In this document: positions 41,801-53,766 of the stretch, one piece after another
Numbering within the stretch: the first letter of the stretch is position 1
Layout: each line of letters begins with the position of its first letter
NCBI GenBank assembly: GCA_030144725.1
Contig: JASKMD010000031.1
Coordinates: 11,582,862-11,646,861, forward strand
Origin: Haematococcus lacustris
Lineage: Eukaryota > Chlorophyta > Chlorophyceae > Chlamydomonadales > Haematococcaceae
Reading direction: 5' to 3'
Length of the DNA stretch: 64,000 nucleotides
Translations under genes and position numbers: made by a program
Notes under the pieces: generated by a model
Told to the model about the DNA's origin: nothing
Seen by the model: the letters and a program-made list of their open reading frames with translations, nothing else
The model's database searches: none

Positions 41801-44800
41801 CCTGACCCTGACCCTGGCCCTGGCCCTGGCCCTGACCCTGACCCTGACCCTGACCCTGACCCTGACCCCAGGATTGTCGAGTACCTGGCGGTGTTGCGGT
41901 TGCGGGGCAGTGCGGCACAAGCGCCCATCCTGTGCTTCCTGGGCCCTCCAGGGGTGGGCAAGACCAGCCTGGCCCGCAGCGTGGCCCAGGTCCTGCAGCG
42001 CCCCTTTGTCAGGTCAGGTCAGGGCGAGTCAGGGCGGGTGAGGGCTGGGAGAGGTGGTGTGAGGAGGGGCAGGGCTGGGAGGAACGGGTCAGGGCTGGGC
42101 TGGGCTGGCAGGGAAGCCTTGGTGGGGTGACCTGGGGCAGGGTGGTTGTTGGGACAGGGGCAGGGGCTGAGGAAGGCAGGGGGCAGGGAGGTGAGCTGCT
42201 TCCACATGCTGCCTGTCTGCATGCAAGAGGATGACATCATGAGGGTGATGGGGCCCATGGGGTCCCCCTGGGGCTGCTGCTGTGGGCAATGTGTGGAGGG
42301 GGCACCAGGTGTGAATGTGTGAGTGGGTGTGGGTGTGAATGTGTGAGTAGGTGTGGGTGTGGGTGTGGGCGTGGCAGGGTAGCCCACGCCCCGCACCTTG
42401 ATCACGGCATCCTCAGTGTCCGCTGTGATCAGCCCACCTGGCAATGTGTGTGTGGGTGAGTGTGTGTGGTGAGGGGGTGAGGGTGCAGGATAGCCCTGGG
42501 AGGGGTGCGTGACGAGGCGGAGGTGCGGGGGCACCGCAGGACATATGTGGGCGCCATGCCCGGCCGCATCCTGCAGGGCATACGTCGCGCAGGTGGGCTG
42601 GGCAGCAGTGCATGGCCCGCCTGGGGATCAGGGTAGGCAGCAGCGGGTTGGAGATAGGGGCAGGGATGGGGGTTACTGAGGGGGGCGGTGGGGGAGCCAG
42701 GAGGTAGCAGCGAGCTGGAGCTGGGGGGTACTGCTGGGGGGTACTGCTGGGGCCAGGGATGGGGCCAGGGATAGGGGCGGGGGGGAGGCAGGGAGCAGAG
42801 CGGGAGGGGGGCCTTGAGGGCAAGCTGTTGGTAGGGGGTCGGTGCGTGACCCCCCCCTGCCTGCCCCCCCTGCTGCTCAGGCGTGCGTGACCCTGTGATG
42901 CTTCTGGATGAGCTGGACAAGCTGGGCAGGGACGCGGTGAGGGGGGACCCAGCTGCTGCACTGCTGGAGGTGCGGGACTGCTGCAGGCCTACCGTGCCCT
43001 GGGAGGAAAGTAGTAGGCTGTGGGGATTCGAACCCTGCACCTCAGGCGCCCTCGGGGAATGAGCCTGGCAGACACCTTGTGGTGGCCAGGCAAACAATCA
43101 TATGGGAATGCGCCGGCAGGGAATTGAACCTAGCACCTTTGGAGGAAATAGTATTATGACCCTGATGTTTTTATCTGGCCTCCTCGCTACCTTGCCGCCT
43201 CTTGTGGCTGCTTCCCCCTGTTGGCTGCCCTGCCCGGCTAGGTGCTTGACCCTGAGCAGAACCCGCACTTCACTGACACGTACCTGGGCCTGCCCTTCGA
43301 CCTGTCGCGCGTCACCTTCCTGGTCACGGCCAACCGCGCTGCCGACATCCCGCCTCCCCTGCTGGACAGGTGGCGGCAGGCCAGCCTCCTGCCTTCTCTC
43401 CTATCTACCTACCAGCTCCCTCACCACCTGCACTGCCCACCTGCCCTCCTGCCCTCCTACCTCCTCCCCTGCCCACCCGTCCCACGCCCCCCACCCGCCA
43501 CCAGCCTCATATGCCTTGTCTTCAGCAATCTTACTCAAGCTGGCCGGGTGTCAACCCTCCACCCCCCTCCACCCCCCTCCACCCCCCTCCACCCCCCTCC
43601 ACCCCCCTCCACCCCTCCACCCCTTCCCCTGTGCCCCATCAGGCTTGAGGTGCTGCCGCTGTCCGGCTACACGCGGGAGGAGAAGGAGCACATTGGGAGC
43701 ACGCACCTGCTGCCCCGCGCCCTCACACAACACGGCCTTAGTGCGGACAGGGTGCAGCTGGCACCGGGGGTCATGCGCTTCATCTGTGAATCGTGAGGGG
43801 GAGGGGGAGGGGGAGGGGGAGGGGGAGGGGGAGGGGGAGGGGGAGGGGGAGGGGGAGGGGGAGGGGGAGGGGGAGGGGGAGGGGGAGGGGGAGGGGGAGG
43901 GGGAGGGGGAGGGGGAGGGGGAGGGGGAGGGGGAGGGGGAGGGGGAGGGGGAGGGGGAGGGGGAGGGGGAGGCGGAGGGGGAGGCGGAGGGGGAGGGGGA
44001 GGGGGAGGGGGAGGGGGAGGGGGAGGGGGAGGCGGAGGAATCCTTTTGGGATGTCCCCCCTGCTGCTGCTGCTGCTGCTGCTGCCACTGCTGTCCTCTGA
44101 TGCCACTGCTGTCCTCTGCTGCCACTGCTGTCCTCCGCTGCTGCTTGCGTGTGTGCAGGTACACGCAGGAGGCTGGGGTGAGGCAGCTGTCCCGCAGCCT
44201 GGACGCTGTGTGCCGCAATATCGCCGTCTCCATTGTCAACGCACATGAACAGCAGCAGCAGCAGCAGCTCCCCCCGACCAATCAACCACCCGGGTGGCAG
44301 CAGGGTCATGGGAAGGAAGCTGGGGGGGAGGAGGAGGAGGAGGAGGGGGAGGGGGAGGCAGGTCAGCCAGCGATCGCCAAACAGACGTTAATGACGGCCA
44401 TGCAGCAGCAGGGCCAGAGGTCGTGTCAGGGTCAGGGTCAGGGTCAGGGTCAGGGTCAGGCAAAGGTCCAGCCAGGGGGGCAGCAGGCAGGCAGGCGTGT
44501 GGTGTCCCCTTCCAGCCAGGCTGTCATCAGGCCAGGCACGGCACCAGACCAGGAAGGGGCTGCTGCCGCCCTGCTGGGTTCAGGCCTCAGGCAAGGGCTG
44601 ACCCAGCCGGGGGGGAGTCAGGGCCCTTGGCAGCAGCAGCAGCAGCAGCTTGGCCTGGGGGCGGCCCTGGCCCTGGTGGCTGAGGCCCCCCTGACATGCA
44701 CGTCAGCAGCAGCCCTCCCCCGCAGCAGCAGCAGCGACATAGCTGGGGTCAGCACCAGGGGCAGTGACAGCATGAAGCCCAACAGCAGAGCACCGGGGGG

Positions 44801-47800
44801 CAGCAGCAGCAGCAGCAGCAGCAGCACGGGGGGGTGGGTGGTGGGTGGCATGGGTCGCTCCCTGCTGCCCTCCAGCCTGCTGAGCCGCATGGGCAGGACA
44901 TGGAGGGGGGGTGCCCCTGGCCCCAGCCCTGACCCCAGCCCCCCCCCTGCTGCTGCCCCTGGCCCCCCCCAAGGCAGCGGCCACCTCCTGGGTGGTGGCG
45001 GCCCGGGACCCTGCCCTGCCCTGCCGCCCGGCCCCTACCTCCCCCAGCTGCTGCTACGGCTGGAGGGCCAGGCAGCAGCTCACCTTCACGCCCTGCAGGC
45101 CAGGCAGCAGAGGGGCCAGCTGCAGGGGCGGCCAGGGCGGCAGCGGCGGCAGCAGCAGCAGCAGCAGCATGCAAGGGTACGTGGTGGGGAGGGCTGGGCA
45201 GGGTTGGGTTCGCCTGCTGCTGGGGGGGGGTGCCCTCAGATAGCGGCGGCAGTGGGGGAGCGGGGGGGTGGGGGACCCCCCACACACCAGTCGGGGGAGG
45301 GCCTGTGGCTGCGCCCCCCAACAGCCAGTGGTGGTGCTGCTGCTGCCCCGCCTAACCAAGTAGCAGCACAGGTCACAGTCTGGGACCCAGCAGCAGCAGC
45401 AGCAGCAGCAGGCAGGGGGGAGGCGCGACCCCAGCTGCACCCCCTAGTGCTTCAGGTGGGGAGGCCTGGGTTTCCCCTACCCTGTGCCGGCATCTGCCTA
45501 TCCCCCTCCCCCCTCCTCCCCTCCCCCTCCTCCCCTCCCCCCTCCTCCCCTTCCCCCTCCTCCTATCCCCTCCCTATCCCCTCCCTCCCCCTCCTCCTCC
45601 TCCCCCCATTCCTCTGATGCCTAGCCTCACTGAACCATGGCGCTTGACCCAGACCTATCCCACCATAGCCATGCACAGACTGACTGAAAGCACACACCAC
45701 CGGTACAGGTACCCTGCCTGCCCCCCCACCTCACCTCACCTGCCTGCCCCCCCCCCTGCCTGCCCCCCTGCCTGCCCCCCCCCCCTGCCTGCCCCCTTGT
45801 AGGCCCCTGCCTGCCTGCCTGCCCCCTTGTAGGCCCAGCCTGTGGTGGTGAGCTGTGGCCTGGTGGAGAGGGTGTTGGGGGCGCCGCGCTTCAGCCCCGC
45901 AGGCGAGGCGGCGCTGCGGGTCAGTGGGCCGGGGGCGGCTGCGGGCCTGGTGTGGACTGCGGTGGGGGGCGGCGTGCAGTACATCGAGTGCGTGCGCATC
46001 AGCCCGGGACAGCAGGGGAGGTGAGGCAACAGGGGGCAGGGGCGGGGGCAAAGGCCGGGAACGGAGATGGAACGGGAGGGGGCAGCAGCGCTGCCTTATT
46101 GCTGCATGCACTGTCTCCGTCCAGGTTGCTGGTCATGAAGGCACCCAGCTGGCCCCACCCCCCTGGCCCTGACCTGACCCTGCCCTGGCCCCCGTATGCT
46201 TCACGCAGGCTCGGCCGCCTGACCCTGACTGGGCAGGTCGGGGAGGTTTTGGAAGAGTCTGCGCAGATCGCCATGAGCTGGATTAGAGCTCACGCGGAGG
46301 AGCTGGGACTGCTGGCCCAGCCCCCCCCCGCCTGGCAGCAAGCCGCCCCGCTGCCGCCATTTGTGGCATTGAAGGAAGTCCAGGAAGTGGAGCAGGTGGA
46401 GGGGGCTTGCTTGGCAGCTGGGGGAAAAGGGGCCCTTCCCCTGAGGTCGCCTGCTGCTGCTCCCCTGCCAGGGGGGTGGGGGGCGCAGGGGGCCGGGGGG
46501 CCCTTGGGGCGGGGGGGGGTGCACTGGCGCCCTGCAGGAGGGTAGGAGGGGGTGGGGTGGTGGGGGGGCTGGCTGCAGCGGTGCCCATGGGGGATGGTGG
46601 GGCAGGGAGGGGGGGGGCGGGGGGTGGGGAGGGGCAGCAGCAGGATGGTCTTCAGGGCGGATTGGGGGCCTTGCGCCATAGGCAGCGGGGAGGTCTGGAA
46701 GGGGAGGTGGAGGGGAGGCGAGGCTGGGCAGACCGGCTGGGGGCTGAGGGCTGTGGAGCATCAGGGGGAGGGGGGTGGGGGGTGGGGGGAGGGGGCCCCT
46801 TGAGCTGGGATGTCCATGTGCACCTGCCGGCTGGCGCCATCCCCAAGGACGGTCCCAGTGCCGGCATCACGCTGGCGGTGGCGCTAGTGTCCTTGCTGGC
46901 GGGGCGGGCAGCCCGCGCTGACACAGCCATGACGGGGGAGTTGACGCTGAGGGGCCTGGTGCTGCCGGTGCGTGGGTGGAGGGGGACGGGTAGGGGGGAG
47001 GTGGGGAGGAAACTGGGGTGGGGTGGGGTAGGGTGGGGGGTGAGGAGGTGGGGAGGTGGGAGCTGATGATGCTGCTAATGAGCAGTAGCCCTGGCTGCCC
47101 CCATTGCCTTGGCTGCCCCCATGACCTGTTTGCTTGCATTCCTTTGTGCGTGGCCAGCCCTGCCTGCCCCCATTGCTCTGGCTGCCCCCATTGCCCTGCC
47201 CGTGGCTGCCAACCCACGCATGGTAGCAGCGCCAGGAGCCTAGATCTCCCCGGCCACCTTTAGCCAGCAGCCCACCAGCTCAGCCACTCCACTCGTTCAG
47301 CCTGCTCAGCCTGCTCAGCCTGCTCAGCCTGCTGCAGGTCGCTGGCTGCTGGCTGCTGTGCTGGGTGAGACACAGGGTGGTGTGTGTGATGCAGATTGGA
47401 GGTGTGAAGGACAAACTGCTGGCTGCCCAGCATGCGGGCCTGAGCCGTGTCATTCTTCCGGCCCGCAACATGCGTGATGTGGCAGCAGGTGAGGCGGCAG
47501 CAAGCTCCCTGGCAGGCAGGCAGGTGGCCGGGCAGGCAGGGCTGGCCACGCAAAAGGGAATGCAAGCAGACAGGTCAGCGCTGGCTGCCCTCACCGCTCC
47601 TGCTCCCACTCCTACTGCTCCCACTCCTCCTATCATGGCAGGCGGGTCTATGCTGGCTGCTCCCGCTCCTCCTGCTGCTGCTAGCCCAGCTGTGGGGTCT
47701 CAGGGGGTTCTGCCTGGCTGCAGACGTGTCCAAGGAGGTGCGCAGCGCTGTCACAATCATCCCTGTGGAGCGCCTGGAGCAGGTGAGGCCCCTCACCCAC

Positions 47801-48156
47801 ACCCCCTGCCTGCTGCCTGGCAACCTCACCCAGACCCTCACCCAGACAGCAAACATGCATCCCACACGGCAGGGCATAACACCCCCTAGCTAATCTCTGA
47901 TGGCTGATCCCTAATCCTCCTCTCAATGGAAAAAATACGTGCTCTGACTCTGTGCGCATGCTGGCTGAGCACAGGCTGCCGCGTTGACTGCCACTGCGCC
48001 GCAAAGGTACCTTGCTCCTGGGGTTGCCTGCTGCCTGAGTCCGCACCCATGCCGTGTCGATCAAGTTGCCGGCTGCCGTGGTCACACATGCAGGTGCTCT
48101 CCGCAGCGTTTGACCCTCCCTTCACCCTCGTCCCTGCTCTCAGCTCGAAGCTTTAG
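38814..48156 (+). CDS. LON2: Peroxisomal Lon protease (LON2)
   Basis: An ATP-dependent serine (Ser-Lys) protease of the peroxisome matrix, complete in the window. Exons: 38814-38923, 39028-39055, 39147-39218, 39759-40283, 40465-40990, 41299-about 41370, about 41500-41741, 41872-42012, 42489-42592, 42881-42969, 43242-43369, 43643-43792, 44159-45176, 45833-46020, 46209-about 46330, about 46790-46967, 47395-47488, 47724-47782, 48094-48156. N-domain: [19 protein letters not shown] and [16 protein letters not shown] module: Walker [30 protein letters not shown], Walker [10 protein letters not shown], arginine region [15 protein letters not shown] and [12 protein letters not shown]. Protease domain: [12 protein letters not shown] (catalytic Ser), [15 protein letters not shown] and [14 protein letters not shown] (catalytic Lys). 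The protein ends in SKL, a type 1 peroxisomal signal, which separates it from mitochondrial Lon. Long Gln/Gly/Pro-rich inserts interrupt conserved domains. Splice sites inside 41370-41500, 45176-45833 and 46330-46790 are uncertain. Confidence 0.93.
41027..41061 (+). repeat. Interstitial telomere-like (GGGTTA)n
   Basis: Nearly six perfect copies of GGGTTA lie inside a LON2 intron. They are followed by inverted-looking words (CCCTAACCCTGACCC) to about 41095. Confidence 0.95.
41749..41869 (+). repeat. Intronic hexamer repeat (CCCTGA/CCCTGG)n
   Basis: About twenty hexamers, in blocks of CCCTGG and CCCTGA, fill almost the whole intron between LON2 exons ending at 41741 and starting at 41872. Confidence 0.95.
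43010..43160 (-). other. Two tRNA T-arm-like (B-box) motifs in a LON2 intron
   Basis: On the minus strand GGTTCGAATCCCC (43022-43034) and GGTTCAATTCCCT (43118-43130) match the B-box/T-arm consensus. Between them GCCTGGCCACC..GGTG..GCCAGGC (about 43060-43092) can fold into a hairpin. I could not close a full cloverleaf because the 5' half of an acceptor stem is missing. They could be remnants of a tRNA-derived SINE. Confidence 0.35.
43794..44034 (+). repeat. Intronic (GAGGGG)n array
   Basis: About 40 copies of GAGGGG, pure except for a few GAGGCG units near the 3' end, directly after the donor at 43793. The donor GTGAGGGG itself merges into the array. Confidence 0.97.
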
Positions 48157-49710
48157 CGCCCGCTGCGCTGCCTCACCAGGATCTGCCTGGTGTCAGCTGC
48201 CAGCCAAACGCCATGCCTCAGGTTGCTCAGGGTGGTTGGCATGGTGCCAGCTGCAGCACTGCTCCCACGACCACAGCTGCAGATAAGGCTACGCTGCCCT
48301 TAAGCTGGGTCCTTCAGGGTCCTGCCATGGTCCTGTCCTTCAAGAGCCCGCTGAACAGGCTGTACAGGGCGGGTCCACGCTGCCCCCGCTGCCACACCAG
48401 CCTATCGCCAGCATTACAGCCAAGCAGCCTCACAGCTGACGGCCTGGGCGATGTAAGCCATCGTCAATCTTATCACACATCCCAGCTGTCCAGACATATG
48501 ACGTGTTGTTTTCAGTAGATTTACAAAGCAATGCGCTGGTGGAGCCGTGTTTCGTTACCGGCCTTGCCAAGTTACCTCGCTGGCAGCATGGTTGAGCCAC
48601 TGGAGTGCCTCCCTACTCATCCCGTCGTGGTTTGCAGGTGGAGATGGCTAGATTCCACAGGGGCGGCTCATAGACCACACACGCCCTGTTTTTTTGCTGG
48701 TGTGGTTGATGACGCTAAACACTCCAGTTTTGAGCGCGGCGCCACATGGTGCATCAGGCAACTGTTGGCAGTTGTGAGAACTTTCCATAAAACTTACCAA
48801 CCCCATGTTCTTACATCCTGGCTCTGACCCTGACAGGTCGGCTGCTGCATGGTCAGCAACCCAATAACCCCAACACCGAACAAAACCGTGACCCCTCTAC
48901 CTCGGTTATCAAAGAAGCGTTAATAGGTGGATATGTATATACGCACTGCCACTGATTCACTGGTACCGGGATACTCGCGGAGGCGGGCAATGCCGACTTT
49001 AGCCCGCCCCTCGCAGGCCGAGCTGCGGAGCTCATGGGCGCACGATTTTAACCCTTTCTTTTTCAGCGCTATTTTTGTTTACTTTGATGATCGTGTGTGC
49101 GATCCCCACATTTCTTCAGCCAATCTTCACAGACTTCGTACACCCGGGAGCAGCCGGAGTTTGCCATGACCTTACAGAACAATAATGAGAACTTGCATGA
49201 CTTCATGTTGAGCCCATGTGCACCTTGGTTTGTGTACCTTGCTTTGAAGTGCGTTACAGAAAGTCCCGAACCCCTAGAGGGGGAGGGCGGCCTAGCAGCC
49301 TAACGGCTGACGGCTTAAGCGGTGTTAGCCACACATCTTTAACTTCGTACATCCTGCCTGCTAACAACAGTCACGCCCAGGTTGACTGCCAACCAGATTG
49401 TATGTAAGCAAGGGCGGGGAACCAGGTGTACAGGACAACTGACCAGTGAAAACAATGGAAAAGACGATGCAAGACCAAGCGATAGCAAACCAATGATTAT
49501 ATCCTAAACTTCCCTGACCCCAGCGTTCACTGGCAGGGTGGCAGCCGAGGGTGGGACCTTGCCACCCTGCCACTAGCCCTTCCTAAGTTAACGTGTCCAT
49601 GCACGGCATGACAATTCACCCTATCCCAATCCGAGACCAAATAAATTGCCCCCCCTCAAGTGCTTGATGTTCCTTTCTAAATGCCATCCTGCCCGCTCCT
49701 GTGCACCACC
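48157..49710. other. Intergenic region between convergent LON2 and IPCS genes
   Basis: The two genes converge here, so this should hold both 3' UTRs. TTACA (TGTAA on the minus strand) at 49254-49258 is a candidate signal for the minus-strand gene. Short related words around GCTGACGGC recur near 48436, 49302 and (as CCGATGG) 52752. No gene is recognised. Confidence 0.4.
48452..48456 (+). terminator. Candidate LON2 poly(A) signal TGTAA
   Basis: TGTAA is the usual poly(A) signal in Chlamydomonas relatives. This one lies about 300 bases after the LON2 stop. Confidence 0.35.
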
Positions 49711-52144
49711 TTAGCTAATGCGGCACCCACTGGTGCTGGTGGTTGGGGAGCCTTTCATGAGGCCATGCAGCCTGTCTGTCAACCCACCAACAACTGCCTG
49801 AGGAGCCTGAGGCGATGCTGACACAGAGGCTCGATCCCCCCCGCTGCCATGCTCCAACACTGCCTGATCTGCCAGGCTGCGTGTGCGGGCCATGTGGCTG
49901 CCTGCCAGGGACAGCGCTGACATGGCTGGCTTGAGGCTGTCAGTGTCCCCGTCATAGGCCAGCAGGTGGTTGAGCTTGCCGCTGCTGGCCCGGTCCTTGG
50001 AGTAGGTCAGGATGGCCTTACCGTCCGAATGCAAGGAGCCATGGGAGGTCAGGTGGTGCTTGTCCACACGCACTTGGACCTGCAGGCAAGCGTGACAGTG
50101 CAGCAGGCTTGGCCCTGTGCAGGCAACCCTGGTGGCTGTGTGCGCACAGGGCTGCAGGTGCGAGCGCAACACCTTCATTCTCACCCTCCACATCCTCATG
50201 CTCATCACAGGGCATCCACCAAACAAGAAATGCAGAAGTGCATCACATGGGTTCAGAGCAGTACAATCGTGTGAAGCGATTATCCCGCATGTGGGTTGTA
50301 TAAGAGCAGTACAATTGTGTACAGCAATGGTCCTGCATGTGGATTGTAAGGCTACAACCTCTTCAACACACACTGCCTGGGGGCCTGGGTAATTACAGGA
50401 CCCATGAGCATGAAGGACACTATGCAACTGGGCTGTGAACAGCATGCAGGACACCATGCAGGGAAACAGTAACACACTGGTGGGGTACAACAGGGATGCC
50501 TAAGCAAGCCAGGCAGCTGTCCCTGTGCAACCTAAGCAAACAGGCAAGGCTGTGGGGGCCTGAGGCGGGTGCAAGCGTTGGCGACTGAGTTGAAGCTGTG
50601 CTGCAAGTCCTGCGGCTCCTGTGCTGCCTGCTGGCCACAACTCGCTGCCTTCTGGCCAGGCCTGCCTGCCTGCCAGGCCTGCCTGCCTGCCAGGCCTGCC
50701 TGAGCCCAGCCCACCATCAGCCTTGCCTGTACCTGCTCTAGCAGGATGGTGGTGTCCATGACCTCAGCGCTGTCAGGGGTGGCTGGGTCTGGCTCATCAT
50801 TCTCTCCCAAGGCCCCCAACAGCTCTGACATGGGACGCCGTGTGGTCCAGCGCCGATGCAGGGTGTAGAACACCAGGGGCACCGTGTACCATGCCACCAC
50901 GATGTCCACTGTGTAATGCTTGCGCGATGCAATGATGAGGGCAGACACGATGGCGCCACATGTCCATGCTACTGCCTTCATGATTAGCTGGGAGCCGTAC
51001 TCATTGTACGCCAAAATGCCTGCATGGTTGCCATGGTTAGCAGCTCTCTGCAGCACAGCCTGGGAGTCCTTGTATGCGTGGGTATGTGGATAAAGTACAT
51101 GCAAGGCTGATGCATGTGGCACTTTGTTAGTGGCAGACAGTGCTGCCAGCAGTGCCAGCCTCACCTGTTAGCATGAAGATGGTGTGTGAGGAGAAGACGA
51201 GGTCACCACAACTGCGTGACACCTGACGCTGGACATCTATGATGATGTGGCCACTCCAGTGCTGGGGCCAGGGCCGCACTGCACTGCTCTCCCCTGCTCG
51301 GCAATGATAGCTGGGCCCTGGGAGCTGGGTGGCTGTGAAAGTTACGATCCGAAGAGCTTGGCACACTGCATGGCAGCATCTCAGACAAGCAGCATCAGCA
51401 CCAACGTCAACCTCACTGATCTCACTGTCCCACGGGCATGCGCTGCTGAGCAGCTTGGGACCAGGTAGAGTGCTTCAACTACTTACCAACAAGGACCATA
51501 AGCAACCGAGACCACATCACGACTGTGTAAAAGCGCTTTCGTTGCATGACGAAAGGTGTGAAGGTCCAAAGCACAAAAGCAGCAAAGAGGCTTCCAAAAA
51601 TGGCCTCACTAACCCAGAAACGCTGCGGTCCCAACTCCTGTAAACATAGCAGCGTGTCAGAGGTCGAGCAAACAGGCAAAGCATGACAAAACAGCAGGGA
51701 GGCAAGAGGACCTGCGTACCGGCAGCATGTCAAATCCGATGTCATGCAAGGGCTGCTCCTGCGGTTGGTGCATCCTGTGCGCCAGCTGGGTAAAAATGCC
51801 ATGAACGTACTGCATGACCAACCCGAACATGATGATGAGCCAACGCTGCTTCAGCATGGGGAGCTGCGGTCATTGCCAAGTCAACATAATCATATGTGCA
51901 AGGCGCGTCAATGACTGAAGGTTGACTTCACCGGCACGCGCTAGCGCGCTCTCGAGCCGTGAGCACTCACCTCCACAGTAAACTCCATCTTAACCCGCCT
52001 GGCGATTTCACCGACTAGCCGCGGACAGTAAAATAATAGTTGGTGGGGCTGCACCCAGCTTATCCCAGATTGCTGCTGGGTCCCTTGTTGGGTCTCAAGT
52101 GCGGCCTCAACATCCATGGACGCGTTCCGGTCAGCGCCGGACAT
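49711..52144 (-). CDS. IPCS: Inositol-phosphorylceramide synthase / sphingomyelin-synthase-like membrane enzyme
   Basis: Six exons (52144-51971, 51863-51720, 51637-51487, 51356-51165, 51019-50733, 50079-49711) join in phase and encode about 438 residues. The family transfers phosphoinositol from phosphatidylinositol to ceramide in the Golgi/trans-Golgi membranes. Conserved segments are MFGLVMQYVHGIFTQLAHRM, HDIGFDMLP, SEAIFGSLFAAFVLWTFTPF, LRIVTFTATQLPGPSYHCR, CGDLVFSSHTIFMLTG and IIASRKHYTVDIVVAWYTVP. The His of SSH and the His and Asp of RKHYTVD form the lipid-phosphatase-like catalytic triad. Several hydrophobic stretches fit a multi-pass protein. The last exon gives a roughly 120-residue hydrophilic tail (YSKDRASSGKLNHLLAY) that is longer than in land-plant homologues. 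A sphingomyelin-synthase specificity cannot be excluded by sequence. Confidence 0.9.
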
Positions 52145-53108
52145 GCTCGGATGGCTTGCCCGATGCTCGCTGGCTGCTTTGAGCCTTTCTCAGTTGCCTA
52201 CGGCTTCGTGACGCCCGGTGTGAGATTTGTTTTACCCATTGCCCGACTGTGGGTATTCAAACCCATTTGCATTAGAGCTCCTGAGTGGGCCTTGGCAACA
52301 GCATGGCCACCATATTCAGATGTCAGGCTGCCATGGCTGCCTCCACATCTCTGGGGGGGTGCATCGCATGCCACAGCAGGCAGGCACGATGGTCTGGGTC
52401 CTCAACCACTCCTCCGCTACCTTCGCTTCCTTCTCAGGCCCCGGTAGTGGCTCTGGCTGTAGTGGTCGTCACAATCACCCATGTCAACGTTGTATTCTCA
52501 CGGCGCATGCGCAAAAAGACATACACACCGGTACGCTAGCTCGTGCTTGCAATAAGACAACATACTAATGTGTAAAAGTACCAGCTGCCACGTCCTCTTT
52601 GCATGTCTGTGCGGCCCACGTCTTCGGTGAGCTTGCATACCAAAGGTTTGAAGTACGTACGGGCTATGCGGAGTACTCACAACGGGTCAAGGGTGCTAAA
52701 CTGCTTACATGCTCCTAACAAAAAAGGAGGGTGGCCAGGCAGCCTACCAGCCGATGGTTTTGAGAGATGTGACATCGTAATTGAGTAGACAACGCATGAA
52801 CCTGTCAGCGGCCCTGTCCCTGACCTTCCATCATCTGCCAGCCGCTTCTCCAGATGTTGAGCTGCCATGAGCAAGGCATCCCCCTCATCCCCATCAGGTA
52901 GGGATTGCAGCAGGCACTGTCCAGCTACTGCAACAGGCTGCTGGTGTGCACTGTAACAAGTTGCAGCTCTCCACCGTCAAATCTCCACACTGCATGCGTC
53001 ACAATCTGGACTTGCATGTCAATAGCCAGTGCTTACATGAAGCGCCACAATCAGGAATGGCTTCCTTGTAGTATCCTGGCATTGACCTGCAGCCCTGGCA
53101 TGAAGGGG
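52145..53108. other. Interval between IPCS and the assembly gap
   Basis: This contains the IPCS upstream region. Apart from the candidate exon at 52825-52927, no coding segment is recognised; in particular I do not see the amidating-lyase blocks expected downstream of the PAM gene. Confidence 0.4.
52825..52927 (-). CDS. Isolated candidate exon
   Basis: Between an acceptor (TTGCAG) at 52928 and a donor (AAG/GTCAGG) at 52824, the minus strand reads VAGQCLLQSLPDGDEGDALL followed by MAAQHLEKRLADDG. It looks like an amphipathic helix from a real protein, but I cannot attach it to IPCS or PAM or to a known family. Confidence 0.3.
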
Positions 53109-53608
53109 NNNNNNNNNNNNNNNNNNNNNNNNNNNNNNNNNNNNNNNNNNNNNNNNNNNNNNNNNNNNNNNNNNNNNNNNNNNNNNNNNNNNNNNNNNNN
53201 NNNNNNNNNNNNNNNNNNNNNNNNNNNNNNNNNNNNNNNNNNNNNNNNNNNNNNNNNNNNNNNNNNNNNNNNNNNNNNNNNNNNNNNNNNNNNNNNNNNN
53301 NNNNNNNNNNNNNNNNNNNNNNNNNNNNNNNNNNNNNNNNNNNNNNNNNNNNNNNNNNNNNNNNNNNNNNNNNNNNNNNNNNNNNNNNNNNNNNNNNNNN
53401 NNNNNNNNNNNNNNNNNNNNNNNNNNNNNNNNNNNNNNNNNNNNNNNNNNNNNNNNNNNNNNNNNNNNNNNNNNNNNNNNNNNNNNNNNNNNNNNNNNNN
53501 NNNNNNNNNNNNNNNNNNNNNNNNNNNNNNNNNNNNNNNNNNNNNNNNNNNNNNNNNNNNNNNNNNNNNNNNNNNNNNNNNNNNNNNNNNNNNNNNNNNN
53601 NNNNNNNN
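53109..53608. other. Assembly gap, 500 N
   Basis: Exactly 500 N, probably a placeholder length. The gap abuts a 25-bp minisatellite and lies where the lyase half of the PAM gene should continue. Confidence 0.99.
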
Positions 53609-53760
53609 CCTTTCCCCCCTGCCTGGCCCCCTGCCTTTCCCCCCTGCCTGGCCCCCTGCCTTTCCCCCCTGCCTGGCCCCCTGCCTTTCCCCCCTGCCTG
53701 GCCCCCTGCCTTTCCCCCCTGCCTGGCCCCCTGCCTTTCCCCCCTGCCTGGCCCCCTGCC
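53609..53760. repeat. 25-bp minisatellite at the gap edge
   Basis: Six copies of CCTTTCCCCCCTGCCTGGCC plus CCCTG, identical to each other. The array probably extends into the gap and caused it. Confidence 0.95.
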
Positions 53761-53766
53761 TGCTAC

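Noticed and set aside
41293..41961. Minus-strand frame rich in GSGSG/RVRVR
   Set aside because: Antisense of the intronic CCCTGR hexamers and LON2 coding sequence.
43010..43040. Functional tRNA gene on the minus strand
   Set aside because: The T-arm is good, but no matching acceptor-stem 5' half or D-arm could be placed.
43551..44309. Long minus-strand Ser-Pro and poly-Pro frames opposite LON2
   Set aside because: They are translations of the (GAGGGG)n intron array and antisense of LON2 exons.
48797..48811. ACCAACCCCATGTTC word shared with the edge of repeat X
   Set aside because: A single 15-base match without flanking similarity is too little to call another repeat copy.
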